Shown: positions 12,665-24,600, counted from the first letter of the stretch. The stretch is 64,000 nt of DNA from Breviolum minutum Mf 1.05b.01 (GCA_000507305.1 DF241056.1:26755-90754); one strand, 5' to 3'. Translations and numbers: made by a program. Notes: a model not told the origin generated them from the sequence alone.

Positions 12665-12850
12665 TACACCTTTCAGATCAACCAGCCAATGATGGCCAGC
12701 TCATTTCCAATGGATTTCCATGGATTTCCGAGTGACATGCCGCAAATGACGAGGATGGCGGCTCGCAAGATCACAAGCTCCACTCCATTTTCACTCAAGG
12801 ACAGGAGCCAAATGGATAGCACCACCTTGTCGGAACAGAACAAGTTCTTG
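12665..12850 (-). CDS. Candidate exon with a hydrophobic segment
   Basis: The minus frame reads SDKVVLSIWLLSLSENGVEL and continues VILRAAILVICGMSLGNPW, so it would encode one membrane span followed by a polar stretch. Codon use is reasonable but clean splice sites were not both found. The plus strand is also open here (Met/Ser/Lys-rich), so the strand is not secure. Confidence 0.4.
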
Positions 12851-13437
12851 CATCCAACAAATAGCCATTCTCAAAAATCAGCTTGGGGACAAATCTCAAA
12901 ATGGTAAACTTTGAAGTTTCAAACCTTAAAATGGGAAGAAGGACGAAATCATGTTCAATTCATCAAAAAGCTTCCATTGGAGCTTTCAACATTGAGGACC
13001 AGTGCTACTCCACTAGACTCCTGCCTTCGGCACGTCATTGTACAAAGCAGAAGCCAGTGACACGAAACCTAAGGTCATTGCACTGGTCATCTTAAGCTCT
13101 AAGGATATCATCGGGATATCGAAGGTCCATTCTGGAATTCCAAGCTGCCCAGTCAATCGTCAAGATCCAAAGTTTGGTCACATTGCCGAGTTGAAAGTTT
13201 TCTTCCCTTTGAATTTTGGAGTTTTGAGACTGAGGCTCCGAGCAAATAAATTTTCGGTATACCGAAACAGCCGGCTTCTCTGCATCCGGAGACATGCCAC
13301 ACAATAAGCAGCCATGTGGCAGTTGTTGTGGCTTCGCCAGTGGTCGAGCAACTGAGATCATGCCTCACAGACAGAGAAGCAAAGCAGTTTCACTCATTCC
13401 ACTGCATGGAAATAACCCGGAGAAAAATGTGAAACTT

Positions 13438-13706
13438 TGTGAGTCAGCCAGTGTCTTTGGATCATTCATCCCGTACTTCCTTGCCACCGTTCCCTTGTCA
13501 GTTGCCTTTCTTCGGATTTTGTTAGAGATCGAAACAGCGAGAAGCAACCCTTGATCACAAGTCCATGGCCTTGTGCACGTGCTACAGCCTCTGGTTTCCA
13601 CTTGTACACCTGAAGATGACCAAAATGACATCCATTCTGGTAAAGGATGGCACAGGTACTGCTTCAAGCATCCGCATCCTCTGCTCATCCCCTCATCCCA
13701 GCCCTG
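13438..13706 (-). CDS. Two candidate exons of an unknown protein
   Basis: One exon at about 13661-13706 sits between a TTCAG acceptor and a GTACCT donor and reads GWDEGMSRGCGCLK. A second at about 13438-13545 reads ISNKIRRKATDKGTVARKYG and ends TLADSQ before a GTTTCA donor; it is basic and is the only open frame there. Their relation to each other is assumed from order and strand. Confidence 0.5.
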
Positions 13707-14038
13707 AATTCGTCCTGCCTTCTTAGCACCTGGCGCAAGGAGCTGACCCAACACATAAAAAATCTTGCCTTGCTGTGGGTCTCAGATATCTTTATGGATG
13801 TTATGGTTGAGCTGCCGCCATGGTTATATCTTTTGCTTCTTGCACGTACTAGAGTTAATGCTGTGTCTACCACTTCTTACGAGTACCATGGAGTCTAGAC
13901 CAGCATATTCAAAGTGGCACTTTCATGCTCCCCTTGCCAAACAATGATGCAAATCGATACTGTAACCCACCGCAACCACCCAACACCGGTCTTTTGAACT
14001 GCGGAGCTTTGCCAAGCGAGTTCTGGGCTGCGAACATC

Positions 14039-14404
14039 TCAGGAGCTAGAACTACCAGAGGAGGAATCACTGGACGAACTGTCCGATTTCTTTTTCTTCT
14101 TCTTGCTTTTCTTGTCCTTCTTTTTCTTCTTCTCTTTTTTTTCTTTCTTCTTGTCTTTTTTCTTCACCTTTTCCTTTTTCTTCCCCTTTTTCTCGTTCTT
14201 AAGCTTCTCCGCCTTTCGCTTGCTCCCAACCTTTTCTTCTTCGCCACCCGGTGGTGCAAACAAATTTGCCGGTGGCGGCAAGAACTGCTGCATCGTCTCC
14301 AATCTGGGAGGTGCCGGGGCTGTGCCCTTCTGCTGTTGGCGCTGCTCCTCCTTCAAGCGTTGGATCCGCATGGCGGGCGTCTCACGTGTAGTGATCGACG
14401 ACAT
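14039..14404 (-). CDS. Intronless lysine/serine-rich small protein, 121 aa
   Basis: A complete single-exon frame has ATG at 14404 and TGA at 14039. Residues 1-27 (MSSITTRETPAMRIQRLKEE...) look like a conserved helical head. Residues about 28-55 are Pro/Gln-rich (PPPANLFAPP). Residues 56-108 are almost entirely Lys/Glu with long KKK runs, and the tail is poly-Ser with Asp (SDSSSSDSSSGSSSS). Such Lys-rich plus acidic-phosphorylatable Ser tails are common in nuclear and RNA-associated proteins; that location is an inference. The plus-strand frame over the same bases (Phe/Leu-rich) is its antisense shadow. It is one of only two complete intronless genes in the window. Confidence 0.8.
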   Translation of the reverse strand: MSSITTRETPAMRIQRLKEEQRQQQKGTAPAPPRLETMQQFLPPPANLFAPPGGEEEKVGSKRKAEKLKNEKKGKKKEKVKKKDKKKEKKEKKKKKDKKSKKKKKKSDSSSSDSSSGSSSS

Positions 14405-14773
14405 CCCGGCGTGGTCGCGAGGAGTTTAAGACATCGATGCTAATACTTTCCAAAAAAAAGTGTGGTCACTGATCGTTTGGTCCTGTTTGCTGGCTGAGAG
14501 AATCTGGTACTCTGGTACAGAACACGATTTCTTGAGTGATCATTCAACGAGTTCAATGTTCCATCGACTGGCATGTTCTTTGCATGGCAGAATGCACTGC
14601 TTTTGTGCCAAACCTTCTAACCAGCTCATTTACAAATAGTTCTAGATTCTAGGATGTTCCAGGATGGTCTGTGTGAGTTTGCTGCACTTGAGTCTCTTGC
14701 TAGTCATGGCACAAATAAGCAGCCTTCCTTGAGCAAATGCAAAACTAGGCCGTTGCTCTTGCCAATATGAAAA

Positions 14774-14924
14774 CTAAAATTTCACTCTGACATTCTTCGC
14801 ATTCTTCGTTCTCAACCATTGTTCTGTCACTCGCCTGATGGTCGGAAGAGCGCTTTCGCCTGGGAATTCGCTCCTTCGCCAGAGTTGCACAAGTGCACCG
14901 ATCTTTGGATCAATCTTTGGATCT
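14774..14924 (-). CDS. 3'-terminal exon of unknown gene
   Basis: After a CACCAG acceptor the frame starts DPKIDPKIGALVQLWRRSEF and runs to ESALPTIRRVTEQWLRTKN... ending VRVKF and TAG at 14774: 151 bases, one leading base then 50 codons including the stop. Composition and frame are convincing. The gene's other exons were not linked securely. Confidence 0.75.
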
Positions 14925-15273
14925 CTGGTGAAGCAAACAATTGAACACCTCCCAAAACCCCACCTTCATCTGCTTGAGCCTTTTCCAAGCCTTGTGACCT
15001 CAAGGTTGGAGAAAAGTCTTTTGCATATAGCTGAATTTTTTCTCATGGCGTTCTGTCTGCTATGTGCTTAAAGCCGGATGCCTTCCGAAAGTTCGTGGAT
15101 TGTTGAAAACTAGTCGCGAGTCGAATTGTTCGTCCTGCTTTCAGAGAAACGTCCTGCCTGAGCCAATCATCCCATTCACGATTTCTCAGCACGGGCTTGG
15201 GTCCTGAAAGCGTGGTTTAGGCAGAAAAATGAGGGTGAAAGGTAACTCGGATAAATCTGGAAGGGCTACAAAC

Positions 15274-15377
15274 CTGTTCCCTGCAACTGTACAGCGAAGA
15301 TTCTCTGACCCGACCAGCTGGATTGCACTGTGTCTCCTCTCGGACTGGGACTGGCTGGACTTGGGCTACTTTGATGC
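15274..15377 (-). CDS. Ser/Pro-rich internal exon
   Basis: A 104-base exon between a TGCCAG acceptor and a GTTTGT donor carries HQSSPSPASPSPRGDTVQSS followed by WSGQRIFAVQLQGT. The phase is consistent at both ends. The SP repeats suggest a disordered linker. It could belong upstream of the 14774-14924 terminal exon, though the phases do not join directly. Confidence 0.65.
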
Positions 15378-15533
15378 CTGGCAGAGGTTAGCAAGGTTGC
15401 TCTCAAGCACTTTCTCAAGATAGAGTTCCCTCAGTCTTTGAGCCGGATCAATCCTTATCCGACTTAACTCCAGTAACACAAAGCAAACGTTGAACTGCTA
15501 CGGGCCACGAGTACATGGCTCAATTGATCCCCG

Positions 15534-15607
15534 TTAGCTCGGCCTTTGCATGTGCTGGACAAGTTCCATTGCAGCCTGCCAGGCTGTACTAAATGATGGA
15601 AACGTCC
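15534..15607 (-). CDS. Exon with a PPR-like helix
   Basis: After a TTTCAG acceptor the frame reads TFPSFSTAWQAAMELVQHMQ then RPS and a stop. The W..A..L...M spacing resembles helix A of pentatricopeptide repeats, RNA-binding helical hairpins abundant in organelle RNA processing of protists. Instead of the TAA stop, a GC donor two bases earlier is possible, in which case the protein continues. The family call rests on one helix only. Confidence 0.5.
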
Positions 15608-15839
15608 CTGAAAGAATGACATGTCCTTCCAACAAAAAGCTCTAGCCTTTGATTCCGACAAATAAACGGTGCACATGGCCGACACACCAAGAACACAGTC
15701 AGGATGACAAAGATTCAACTGCATCAACACAAATTCAAATTATAGAGATATATTTATAATATCTTTTTGAAATATTCAATGATATTCAAGGATACTCATG
15801 ACATTTCATATCAAATCCCAACGCAGGGAATATGTCTTC

Positions 15840-16020
15840 TGATCTCAAAACCTCTCCGGGCCTGGGACTCTTCCAGGCCGAGGGCAGCACTGCCCTCTGC
15901 TCGACCATCTGGCAACAAAATTCGAATCCCGGGGTATCCAGGCAAGTTGAGGCATGAAATGCGAGTTTGGATGTCCATGCCGCCATGCCCTACACTCTCT
16001 CGACTTTCGGGGAGGGAACA
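15840..16020 (-). CDS. Candidate exon, three frames open
   Basis: The best frame reads NLPGYPGIRILLPDGRAEGS followed by AALGLEESQARRG. Two other minus frames are open over much of the same stretch, so the choice rests only on codon use. The boundaries are approximate. Confidence 0.35.
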
Positions 16021-16122
16021 TTGATATCTTGGATGCTGTGGACAAAAATCTCGCAACAGTTGATACCAGTAGAGTAAAATATCCAATTTCATTACCCATT
16101 ACATAATTGTTCATAGTGTGTT

Positions 16123-16200
16123 TTAGCCATCCTGGGGAAGGATCTTGTCCATCAATATCTGATTGACCACATCCACCAGACTGGCCGCAGCTTTCCTTGC
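16123..16200 (-). CDS. Short 3'-terminal exon
   Basis: Directly after a GTCCAG acceptor a 78-base frame encodes ARKAAASLVDVVNQILMDKI then LPQDG and TAA. It is an amphipathic helix with a clean stop. The CTACAAAAT cluster begins about 45 bases upstream of it, that is, in the intron or spacer before this exon. Confidence 0.6.
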   Translation of the reverse strand, partial: ARKAAASLVDVVNQILMDKILPQDG

Positions 16201-16244
16201 CTGGACATACCCCGTCCAATTGACCTGGTTGAGTTGGGGACTGG

Positions 16245-16799
16245 CATTTTGTAGTTACAAATCAAAAACCCAGCAAAAACTCACCAAACGGCCTCTACAA
16301 AATCACATACCATGGTCATCCAGGGTCAAAAGCCAAGGCTGTCACGTACTACAAAATGATGGTACCCAACCCCACTTTTGAGATGCCATTTTTGTAGTGA
16401 TAAGGGATGAAACACTACAAAATGGCGGTCTTCCGCACCAAGCTGATGCAGAGCAAACCCATCTGCCCTCTACAAAATGCCAAAAGTGAAAAAACAATTC
16501 GCACATTTTGCAGATCCATTTTGTAGAGTAGAGTGGGCAGGTTTAAGAAGGACCTCGTGTTTTTTCCAGGGTTGATTAAACAATACAACAAACAGTTAAA
16601 AAACCTTAAACAACAAGAAAATCCCTAAATCCTCTACAAAATCACAAACCTCCACTGTGATCACATTGTGGACCCCCAGTTGTTCACCCTTGGAATCCTC
16701 TACAAAATGACCATACTTCAACTTCCTAAAATCTGGGAAAGTGCACTTTTACTACGTTTCTACTTTTTGCAGTACCCAAGTCCAGTCATTTCGTAGAGG
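16245..16799. repeat. Cluster of about ten CTACAAAAT motifs in both orientations
   Basis: CTACAAAAT (usually CTCTACAAAATG) occurs at 16295, 16349, 16415, 16470, 16634 and 16700, and its complement at 16245, 16517 and, with one change, at 16387 and 16787. Several neighbours are inverted (for example 16470 and 16517) and could pair. Spacing is about 30-117 bases with no fixed period, and the intervening sequence is not repeated. One further copy lies at 20984. Confidence 0.85.
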
Positions 16800-17046
16800 A
16801 AACTAAGGGGGGTATGCCTGGACCATCTGGATCCAGAGCCCCATGGACGGCTTCCGAATGAATGGGCACAGAGGGGTGCTGCATTTCCACGTCCTGCGGC
16901 TTCAAGCCCAGTGACGGCCCGGTCATAGGACGACACTAGGCATGTGAGATTTGATTATGAGCCTGAAAAGTTCATGAAGAGTGTCTTTCCTAAATCACTG
17001 GCGACACAGGTACCTGTAAGTCCTGATACGTACATCTATTGCCCAT

Positions 17047-17268
17047 CTAATGTCCATCACATAAATCAATGTTGATTGCAATTTCATTGATGCAAAGTAA
17101 CGAAGGAGCATCTTTCACTTTGACATCTGCAGTGAAGTCTCCTGAACTCCTCCAGAAGCGTGGTGTCGTGGAGACTCCTAGAGCCACATGGAGTCCCGAC
17201 CAGTTATGCACAAGTGGCTTGCCTTTGGGATTGACCCACCTCGTACAACTCCTGAACTTCCCATGAAA
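17047..17268 (-). CDS. 3'-terminal exon of unknown gene, 73 codons plus stop
   Basis: The frame is open for 222 bases from an AG at 17269: FHGKFRSCTRWVNPKGKPLV, then HNWSGLHVALGVSTTPRFW, ending in an aliphatic stretch and TAG. It has no ATG early on, which is why it is easily missed. The last 20 codons are AT-richer and may lie beyond a donor. No family recognised. Confidence 0.55.
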   Translation of the reverse strand, partial: FHGKFRSCTRWVNPKGKPLVHNWSGLHVALGVSTTPRFWRSSGDFTADVKVKDAPSLLCINEIAINIDLCDGH

Positions 17269-17539
17269 CTGCTCGGCTCAGAATCCAATGACTCTTGGAA
17301 CCCCTAACCCCTCAGCCTCACTGTGTAGAAATAGTCTCAATTCATCGCACTCCTGTGGGTTCAAAGTATGCGTTTCCATCTTCATGGGCTCGTGCATTCA
17401 TGTGCATTCATATGTATTCACTTTGGAGTGTTGCAATATGTTGCAATTCCACTTCAAGACTGCCAGCTTGCTATTTTACATGACAAAAACAACTCCCAGG
17501 TTATTCAATCTTTCTCTAATGTCATCCCAAAATCATCCC

Positions 17540-17735
17540 AAAATCATGTTTAGCCAAATCTTCCAAAATTTGGAATATCCATGGTTCTTCCAAGGTGGAA
17601 ATTCCCTCAGTTCTTCTTCTCCTGTTGGAGTTGTCCACTCTTCGTGTCCAGTACTTGTTGCCAATAGCGTCGTTCCCAAGCTCCACAGCTGCTGTGGAGT
17701 TGAGGCACCAAAAGACCGAAGAAGCGCAACCAGTC
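17540..17735 (-). CDS. Candidate exon with two competing frames
   Basis: After a GATGCAG acceptor one frame reads TGLVALLRSFGASTPQQLWS and joins in phase 0 to the exon at 17987-18091. Another frame reads VELGNDAIGNKYWTRRVDNS, with a GNKYW pattern like that of the mitochondrial complex I NDUFA12/NDUFAF2 family, but it does not join in phase. I cannot choose with confidence. Confidence 0.4.
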
Positions 17736-17986
17736 CGGTCTGCATCAAGTCGGGTTAACCGGGTTAACAGTTATGCGGCTTCTAATCATGGGATGATAAA
17801 AATATAAGATAAAAACAAAAAATGTGCATAAAAGCCCAATAGAATCAACAGAAACACCTCTCAAATTCTCAAGTTGGTTTTATGACATCTCATGAAATGC
17901 AGAGATTCCTAAATGAGTGGCCTTTAACATTGTATCATATCATATCTATCATCCTTTCTGTCAAATCGTAGAAGGGAAACGCTTAC

Positions 17987-18091
17987 CACTCTTTGAAGTT
18001 CGTTCCAAACCCTGGGCTCGTGCCGATATCGAGCCTTAGCACTGCGAAAGCCATGAGCCGCTGTGAATGACTCCAGTTGCTGCTCATCCAC
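17987..18091 (-). CDS. Internal exon of unknown protein, 35 codons
   Basis: Between a GTGCAG acceptor and a GTAAGC donor lies exactly 35 codons: VDEQQLESFTAAHGFRSAKA then RYRHEPRVWNELQRV. Both splice sites are canonical and codon use is strong, so this is one of the clearest isolated exons. It contains no Met and so is missed by start-codon-based searches. Confidence 0.75.
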
Positions 18092-18638
18092 CTGCACTTG
18101 GTATCACTTGGTCCCGTGCTCCAAGATCCAAGAATTTGACATTGTCCCGACATGTTTGACAAGGGCATGACAAGATTGCCTCTGCAGCTCATGCGAAAGG
18201 TAATTCACAAAGAGCAAAACCACCACCTGAGTCTCACAGCAAACATTCACACACCAACAACATAAATTTAACAAATTAAAACCGAAGTATTGATCTACAG
18301 GGTGATGCATTGATGATTTAGATTCTGATCTCGGATATCTATTGACCTTTGACCAACAAGCAGCTCGTGTTTCTACTGTGGCTTGTGTCACTCAGGTTCG
18401 GGCCACATTGAACAAACATGGACCTGATCACTTAAGCGAATGGTGGTTGGCTTCTCCACTACTTGGTCGTGATGGTTGATCCTCCAAAAAGAGAGGCTTC
18501 AATTTAGACCATTTGCATCCTAGACCGTTTGCTGATTATTTCTTTACCATGCAACATTTCTTGTGGTTTGTATTCTGACAGATTCTTACTGTTCTTTTTC
18601 TTTGGTCGCATTTAGTACCTACCCCTAGTCTACTGTAG

Positions 18639-21600
18639 CTAGTACCTCCTTTCCCGCGGGCCTAGTAGCGCCGCCAGTGCGAGGAGGAAACGGTCTGTAT
18701 TTTGCAGTTCGACCAAGGCGTTTGTCAGATGCAATGCAAACTCCTTGGAGCTTTTTGCCATGGCAAACCAGAAGTAGGTGAGGGTGTCATGCTCCAAAAT
18801 CTTTCGAATCACTGCTTGGCAAGAACTTTCTTTAAACTTCTGAGAGCGTGGTAGTTTTCAAATATATGAACGGCTTGAGGTGTTTGTGAATGATATAAAG
18901 ACCAGTTGAAAAAACGACTTAGCTACTAATTGGATCCCTCACAACTCTCCAAACCCGAAACCATCCTACACTTCTCCAACTTGAAACTTCTGTTTGCACC
19001 TCAATGAGGTATATGAAGGTAAATTATTTACAAACTGAAATCTGCCAAAAGCCCCACTGTCACTAGAAGACAATGTTGGACATGCCCAAGTGATACAGAG
19101 TTGATAACCAAGCAGCCACAATGCTTAGAAACATCAAGGCATTCTCGATGATTCTAGGGCCATGCCTGAAGCAGCAAAACGAAACTCGTGGGATCACACA
19201 TACATATCCATGATATCCATGATCATATCATTGAGCCATGCTCCACCACTTCTCAATTTTGAGACATCAAACGTGGGCTCTCTACAAACTGTCAAACCTG
19301 ATTGAAGTTCAATCAGAGAATGTTGAGGGTTGACATCCCGAGTGCTCCACCTTCTCAATCTTGAAACGTGTTCAAGTTTCGACCCAAACAAATGAGCAAA
19401 ACAAGCCAAGGATCGAAACTTGGCCATCGTCCATGCCAGCCATCGCTTGCGGTCCGGGGAGTGCGGCTTGCGCCTGGACGAGTTCACAGGCTCACTCAAC
19501 CATTTGGAATGTGGTAAAACCAACCACGGTATTCAGCACCAATGCTATTACTCTCGACTTAAACTTATCATTTCACTACAAATGCAAACCGAATAACACG
19601 TAGGTACAACATTTAGTACGTGTTGTTCTGCCCAGAGCAGAACTGCCGTTCAAGAGCCAAAAAGAAGTGCCATGTCAATTTCAGCTACGGACACAAAGAG
19701 AGAGCAAGCTTCAAGAGATGTGTTTTTTGTTTGCGTCTCGATGTTTTCTGCCTTTGGAGCTTCTTTCACTTCTTTCAGAGTCATCTCCAAATCCTTCTTC
19801 AAAGAGGTCTTGAAATGTGCGGTCCTCGTTGCATATTCGGCAGATTCGCCCAACACGATGTATTCTGACGCCGTTTGGACTGTGACGGAACTATACCGAA
19901 CCAGAAATCATCTCATCCCAAGGACTTTCCCTGGGCGCTGTGCCCTTTGTCTGCAAAACTGCTTGAAACTGTGCATCTGCGGCAATTGGAGCCCAGTGAC
20001 GTAGAGCTAAATGCAGCTGTCGCTTTGTCCAGCTGCTTCCGCACCGTAACGAGAAAGTTTCCTTCCTGAGATGGCACAAGTGTTATGGTACAGCGGCTTT
20101 CGAGACCCAACATAAATCAGCTTCTCTAGCAGGGAGAAACCCACAGTTGACTTGGACTCCACATATCCATTTCACCATAGTTCATCTTCTGCATTGTTGC
20201 TTCTGCTAAATTTGAATCCTCAAGTTGCCTGTGATGAGATTGCTTCAGAAACTCCTTCGCAAACTATCCAACACGTTGCATCGGGCTGAAACGAGGTTTG
20301 AAAGGCCTATCCAATAACACCAAGTATCCAACATGGCAAAGATGTCTTGCAAGTGCTGCAGTTCCGGGACCAGCTGCCCTTTCACAGTGGTTTCCAAGCA
20401 CTGAACTCCCTGGCAAGCTGGACTTGCAAAGAGTCGTCGGCTGGTGCAAAACTCGCATGTTGGGTGACATGAGCCCTTAACCCAGGCTGGGTACATCGAC
20501 ATCACCAAAACTACGTCAATCCCTGAGTCCCTGTGTCCCAACCTGTTCCGTCCTTTGAATTTCCTGCTCCAATCTTCCCAGTTCAGCAATTGAGCTCACC
20601 TGCACCGAGATGTGGAAGACTGTTGTATCGGCATCTTGGATGTTTCATGGCTGGGGACTTCCTGGGAATGATCTGGTAAGCACATGCAGGCACTAGGATA
20701 CACAGTTACAGATCAAATCTTGAACTTGTTTGAGTGCATCAAGACAATATATCAATATTATACACTCATTCCGTGGGCCTTGTGGTTTGCAAACTACTCT
20801 CATGATGCTAATCGAAAAGAATGGACCAATCAATTCTGCGCTGTCATCAATCTGGACCTGTGTCTCTTCCCGTCCACGTTTTTCTTCGGCAATCGCGTCC
20901 TTGATCTCACGAAGATCCTGGAGAGGCACAGCAATTCCAGGTCAAGCAAGACTCGTTCAAAGACCCATTATTTCTGTGGAACACTACAAAATGAAGTGCC
21001 TAACATTGAACAGTTGAACCTCCATCCATGTCCTGCCTGATTGAAGGTTTCTGGGAAGCTCACCTCGCGGTTCATCAATTGCCGTAGCAGAAGAGGATGG
21101 CATTCTCACGAATCCCCAGATGAATTCGGTGCGAAGCCCACGAAAACAAATGCCCTGAAGACTGAAAATGCTATAAGATTGGACTTGGTCTTCAAACGCC
21201 ACCAAACCCAAAGCCACCAGCCAGCCTGAAAGCTAGGCTTCATGTAGAGCTGAGCACCTCAGGACTTCGGCCACGCCGACGTTGGATAACTTGTCAAAAT
21301 CGTGGAAAAGGGAGGGCAGTGAGCTCAGAGTAGCCTTGTGCTCTAATTATTTGCATCTTTGCATCTGTTTTTCCTGAAATGAAATCATTGACTGGATGTC
21401 TTCAAGAAGCAGTGAACACAGCAAATCACTTGCGATAGCCTGGAACATTGCTTACATCTGTTGAAATAGTTTTTGGGCAAGCATGCCAGCAATTCTTGGC
21501 TCATGTTTGCCTACAGACTCGCCCAGCATGTGTTCTTAATTACTTTCACTCGACGGGTCTTTCCATCCCTGTTTGACTCACCTTGTGATCCTTGTAACAA

Positions 21601-24600
21601 ATGGCTTGGTATGCAATATGTAATCATTTCATTCTATGACACCTAACAACTTAGTCGTTTGGTCTCACAAGATTCATTCAGGTCAGAACTTGGGACTAAC
21701 AACATAAAACTTCCAACTTGCATGTGAATGCATCTCTATGACCGGGTGAAGGGAAGATACAGTCGAAATCCTCCATTCAAACAGCGACAAATGGGACACG
21801 TTGACGTTTACAGCGGAGTCCATTCAGTGCCATGGTGCATTCTTCGTGGAACTCCTTGGTCAACTTTTCAAAGGTTCGGCGCACGGCCTCTGTCAGGGCC
21901 AGCTGTTTAGGAGCTTTCTCCAACTTTTCGTGGCATGAAGTGATCTGATCCTTCAAAAGAAGCACTTCCTTCGGCGTGAGCAGGGAATGCAGGAAACGGT
22001 AAAGAAACTTCAGCCAACCAAAGGAGTTTAGTAATCTCAAAAACATGAACCTTTTTCGACTTGATCACAAGTATGGATGAAAAACACTTCAAACACACAT
22101 CACCTCATGGTTGCTGTTGAGATCTCTTGATTGAGCCTTTGCAGGTCATTCGCATCAATTTCAGGCTAATTCGACAACATGTTTGCAAAGTTCATGCCAG
22201 AGACTGGTACTCTTGTAACAATTCTAGCTCTCGGCGTGAGCCGGGACTTTCTGCTGTTTTTCCGGATTCGGGGTCCTGCTTAAGGTCACCCACAGCATTG
22301 GAGTGGAGCTCTGCCTTTCGCTCCATGTGCTCCACTTGAGATCCATGGGCCATGTCCTGGGAACAAGGAGCATCGAGTTGATAAAAGGATGTACATTGCA
22401 CAAATCTCCTAGGTCTTAGATCCCAAGCTCTCTCGGTCTGTCAAATTCCCATCCCATGAGATAAGCATGTTTACATATTCTATGCTGAAAATCACATACA
22501 AATGCTTATTTAGGATACACAATTCAATACATTTCATGCCATCTCATCATGATTGCTCACTTCCCCCTCTGAGCAAAGGAGCAAGGCGGGCTGCAGTCTT
22601 TTGCCTTGGAGGTATCAAAAGAGTCCCGAAAATCGAAACAACGAGAAGTCGAGTAAAATCAAGTCATTCACATTCCGAACTCCTACAAAAATACGATAAA
22701 TCCAGGGACAGTTTGAGCAACTCTGGTTCAAGGACACCTATCAACAGCACTCGCATCAGCAACTTATTTTGGACAGCCAATCACCAGTTCTGAAAGCACT
22801 GACTGCTACCTGGTGACTCAGCTTCTTGGTGGCTTGACATCACTGATTCTTCCAAGATCCGCAGTCGCTCAACCAGCTCCTGAATGTTAGAGTCTTCATC
22901 ATGCTGAGGGGCTCTCAGGGGTTGCGATTGATGCATTTGTGTTTACACGATGCGGAAAACAATGAAGAACTCGGCAGATGAAATGATGCAGGATCGTACC
23001 ATCATACCAGTAGTACCGAAATCAAAAACACTGATTCACTGATGCTCTTGGAGAATAACTGCCGTAAATCAAAAAATCCAAAAAGGCCTTTCCCCTCTCC
23101 CAAACTACACCTGGTTGGACTGACGAAACGATGTGTTCATGGAGTCCTGGAACGGAGCTTGGGGCAGTTTGGGGGATTGCCACTGTCAGATTTCAATCCC
23201 AAAGCTTTGATGCGGAATGCTGAATACTGTTTCAAAATCCACTGCTGCCTCCGATTCTGAGAGGCATTCGGCAATTTTGAATGGCCATCAATGTCCCTTT
23301 TGACCCCAAAACCAGACACGTTGCAGCAGCTCCCGAACCCTGTCCTTGCTGAGTTTCATCTCCAGTTCCAACAGTCCCACAGACTGGCGGACCACGGATG
23401 CCTCATCCCGTGTCTTCCCATGGTCGATGCTGACAAGCTCCTTGGCATGCGCAAAAGCGAGTTTGACATAGGTAGTTTGAGTACATTGTTCATTGCGGAG
23501 AAAGAGAAAGGATCACTGGCTTTATAATGACCTTTCCTGGTCCCACAAAACAAACTAATTCAACCTAAATCCATCCTGGAAGTAACACCTATGCACCATT
23601 CTTACCTACCCAAACAAGTGCTCTCTGCCGCTGAGCTTCCGCAAGATGCTGAACGGAATCGAGAATCCGCTGGTTGTGTTTATCGGATGCTGCCAAGGAC
23701 TCATCCCTCACAGTGTTTGCAAAAAGCTGGGTTTACAATGCAGCCTTTGTGGAACCAACACGAATTCATTCCTCTCACCTCCAACGTTGGCTACATTGGT
23801 TGGTGAGACCGAAAAGACATTGTTATGACTCGACCCATCGCTGCAATCATCTATGCCAAGTTGCTGCTGGGTTGTGGCGGTGGCAGACATAACATCTGCC
23901 AGCTTCTCCACGCTTTTCACAATGGTCTCAGAGTCCTGAGAAAACTGTCAAACTAAAAATCTTGCCAACCTTAGATACCCATTCTCTGCTTCATCTTTTG
24001 CGAAATGAACTCCACTGACTGTGTGGTACTTCGGCCTGTGATTTATGAGGGCATTCAACAGATCTTGCGCAAGATGTCTTAAGCAAACAACGCGGACACA
24101 CTTCGGGCAGAAAACCCACAGTAGCCGGGTTGATGACCAAATGCTGTTTTGCATGTTGAACATGATTGACTACTTTCAGCTAGTGATAGCCAGGGCCACT
24201 CCAGGAGACCTGCAAGTGTCAGTCCCTCCGAGTTTCCTTCTGGGATTTCTGCTGCACTTCATGCAATCTCTCCTGTGACACGTGGCGAGTACATCACAGA
24301 GTTGTACCACTTCTTACCTGATGGCCTGAAGAATGTCACTCTGATTCCCTGAAATGTGCCCCGGAAATTTAAAAAGCGCTGAATGGTACTATCTAGTAGG
24401 TAGTGGTGTATCAATCTCCTCTGAAGACTTTGTTTGTTTGTCTATGAGCCTTCCAAACGTCGAAATGTTTTGAGAAGTTTGGAAGGAGCAATCACATTTG
24501 ACAGAGACTTCATCCAATCACCAGACTGCCTTCAATTGCTGCACTTCAGCAGCCAGCAAAGTCTCAGTGCCGCTGCTTCGGGCCAGCATATCCTCAAAGA

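Noticed and set aside
12148-12735. 195-codon plus-strand open frame rich in Gln, Asn and Lys
   Set aside because: It exists because (AATC)n and (AAAC)n repeats contain no stop codons. There is no splice context or conserved sequence.
13925-14443. 172-codon plus-strand frame with long Phe/Leu runs
   Set aside because: Antisense of the Lys-rich gene; Lys codons read backwards give Phe and Leu.
16245-16799. CRISPR-like array
   Set aside because: The repeated unit is only nine bases, occurs in both orientations and has irregular spacing; the host is eukaryotic.
19710-19864. Alternative frame with CRICNED and an acidic/basic tail
   Set aside because: Codon use favours the helical frame (KKDLEMTLKEVKEAPK), which also matches the neighbouring coiled-coil exons.
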